Assembly: GCF_023973825.1 (NCBI RefSeq)
Contig: NC_090119.1
Span: 663,001-727,000, forward strand
Reading direction: 5' to 3'
Source of the DNA: Plasmodium brasilianum
Lineage: Eukaryota > Apicomplexa > Aconoidasida > Haemosporida > Plasmodiidae
DNA: 64,000 nt
In this document: positions 63,222 to 64,000 of the stretch, piece after piece
Position numbering within the stretch: the first letter of the stretch is position 1
Layout: each line of letters starts with the position of its first letter
Position numbers and translations under genes: made by a program
Notes under the pieces: generated by a model
Told to the model about the DNA's origin: nothing
Seen by the model: only the letters and a program-made list of their open reading frames with translations
Database searches by the model: none

Positions 63222-64000
63222 TTATATATATACATCAAAATTATAAATATAATTTCGTAACTTTTATAAGTTCACCTTTAGATATCTAGTCCTTTTTATA
63301 GGAAACAATAAAAATAAACGTCTTCAATTTTTTTTTTTGAATTTGAATGTTTTAATAATTTTTAATTTGTTTTTTAAATTATTGTTTCAGTTTGACAATA
63401 GATATCATCATCAAATGTATAAATGTGTATTTACATGTATTCTCTTGAAAAAAATATATATGTATGTGCGTTAAGAAGAATATTGATTGGCATAAAACAT
63501 ATAATTGTATGAATGTGTGATAATTCATATTTGACGTAAAATTGTTTCTTTCTGTTTTTTACCTTGTTGCCCTACATGATGACTAACATTTTTATATTAT
63601 TAGTTAGATGCATTATTAGTTTTAAATAATTAATATATGTATCTTTTTTGTATTTATTAAGGAAATTTTAATATATTCTGGTGAAAAGATCTTAATTTAT
63701 TACTTTTTTTTTTTTTTTGCTAAATATAAAACATAATCTTTGTTTTACAATATTTTTTTTTTGAAATATGTTACGAAACATAATTACTATAAAAACCTTT
63801 TTAATATATGTATGGTGTTTTTTGACAACATAAATATTATTCTATAGATACATAATAATAATGTAGTCTCACGAAAATAAGTGTTATTTATAAACAGTTT
63901 ACTAATTTATAGGTTCTATACCTTTACAATTAAATGAATAATTAAAAAATGTTCTTCTATTAATGTTCGTTTTAAATGTAGTGCTAATTAAATTTTAGAA
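63222..64000. other. 3' flank at window end
   Basis: GTTACGAAACATAATTACTA near 63768, about 550 bases after the stop, is a version of the shared downstream box. No gene start is seen before the window ends. Confidence 0.55.

Noticed and set aside
1..64000. Telomere repeats, CRISPR arrays, bacterial operon signals, rRNA or tRNA genes
   Set aside because: None seen: no TTTAGGG/TTCAGGG arrays, no regular spacer repeats, and no complete tRNA or rRNA signature.

Overview
The window is a subtelomeric stretch of a malaria parasite (Plasmodium) chromosome, and the gene content points most strongly to Plasmodium malariae. The DNA is extremely A/T-rich, with long homopolymer and (TA)n tracts. Nearly all coding sequence consists of two-exon genes: a 25-29 codon hydrophobic first exon, a 120-135 bp intron, and a second exon carrying an Rx-L export-type motif near residue 50, two membrane segments and a basic tail. 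I recognise three related families. Fam-l-like genes carry a YSYLEKKIFKELDY block and a YYHKKVKKYEKIKF tail. Fam-m-like genes carry MFDGKHFHFEKKW and RNNEKYxKIK. A third set of exported proteins carries HFxKRxLDKIYYxNxVR. The fam-l and fam-m names are known from P. malariae. I assign them from memory of the families, without a database search.

Layout, with every confident gene on the + strand: a 5'-cut fam-l gene (1-370); a decayed fam-m pseudogene (3.05-3.9 kb); a fam-l gene (6.4-7.4 kb); two divergent fam-l-like tandem paralogs (10.7-11.6 and 13.6-14.6 kb); a fam-m gene (17.2-18.1 kb); the 3' remnant of a PIR-type gene (19.1-19.4 kb); a third-family gene (23.05-23.9 kb); an unrecognised remnant (about 24.9-25.6 kb); one complete three-exon PIR gene (29.1-30.3 kb) followed by decayed coding-like debris (30.5-32 kb); fam-m (34.1-35.0 kb) and fam-l (39.3-40.3 kb); a gene-poor 9 kb holding a G/C-richer island and exon-like debris (42.5-47.8 kb); fam-l (49.35-50.3 kb) and fam-m (53.8-54.7 kb); an exported-protein gene broken by one in-frame stop (57.7-58.5 kb); and a second third-family gene (62.3-63.2 kb).

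These are multigene families whose products are expected to be sent to the infected red cell and its surface. No metabolic or housekeeping gene is visible. The regions upstream and downstream of the two-exon genes resemble one another across all three families, with boxes at near-constant distances from the start and stop codons. The region therefore looks built by repeated duplication of a whole unit (promoter, gene, 3' flank), followed by divergence or decay. The most notable non-coding signals are these spaced upstream and downstream boxes and a G/C-rich 11-bp perfect hairpin near 42.6 kb.

Limits: exon boundaries were placed by eye from GT/AG, reading frame and comparison among the copies in this window. 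Membrane segments are judged from hydrophobicity only.
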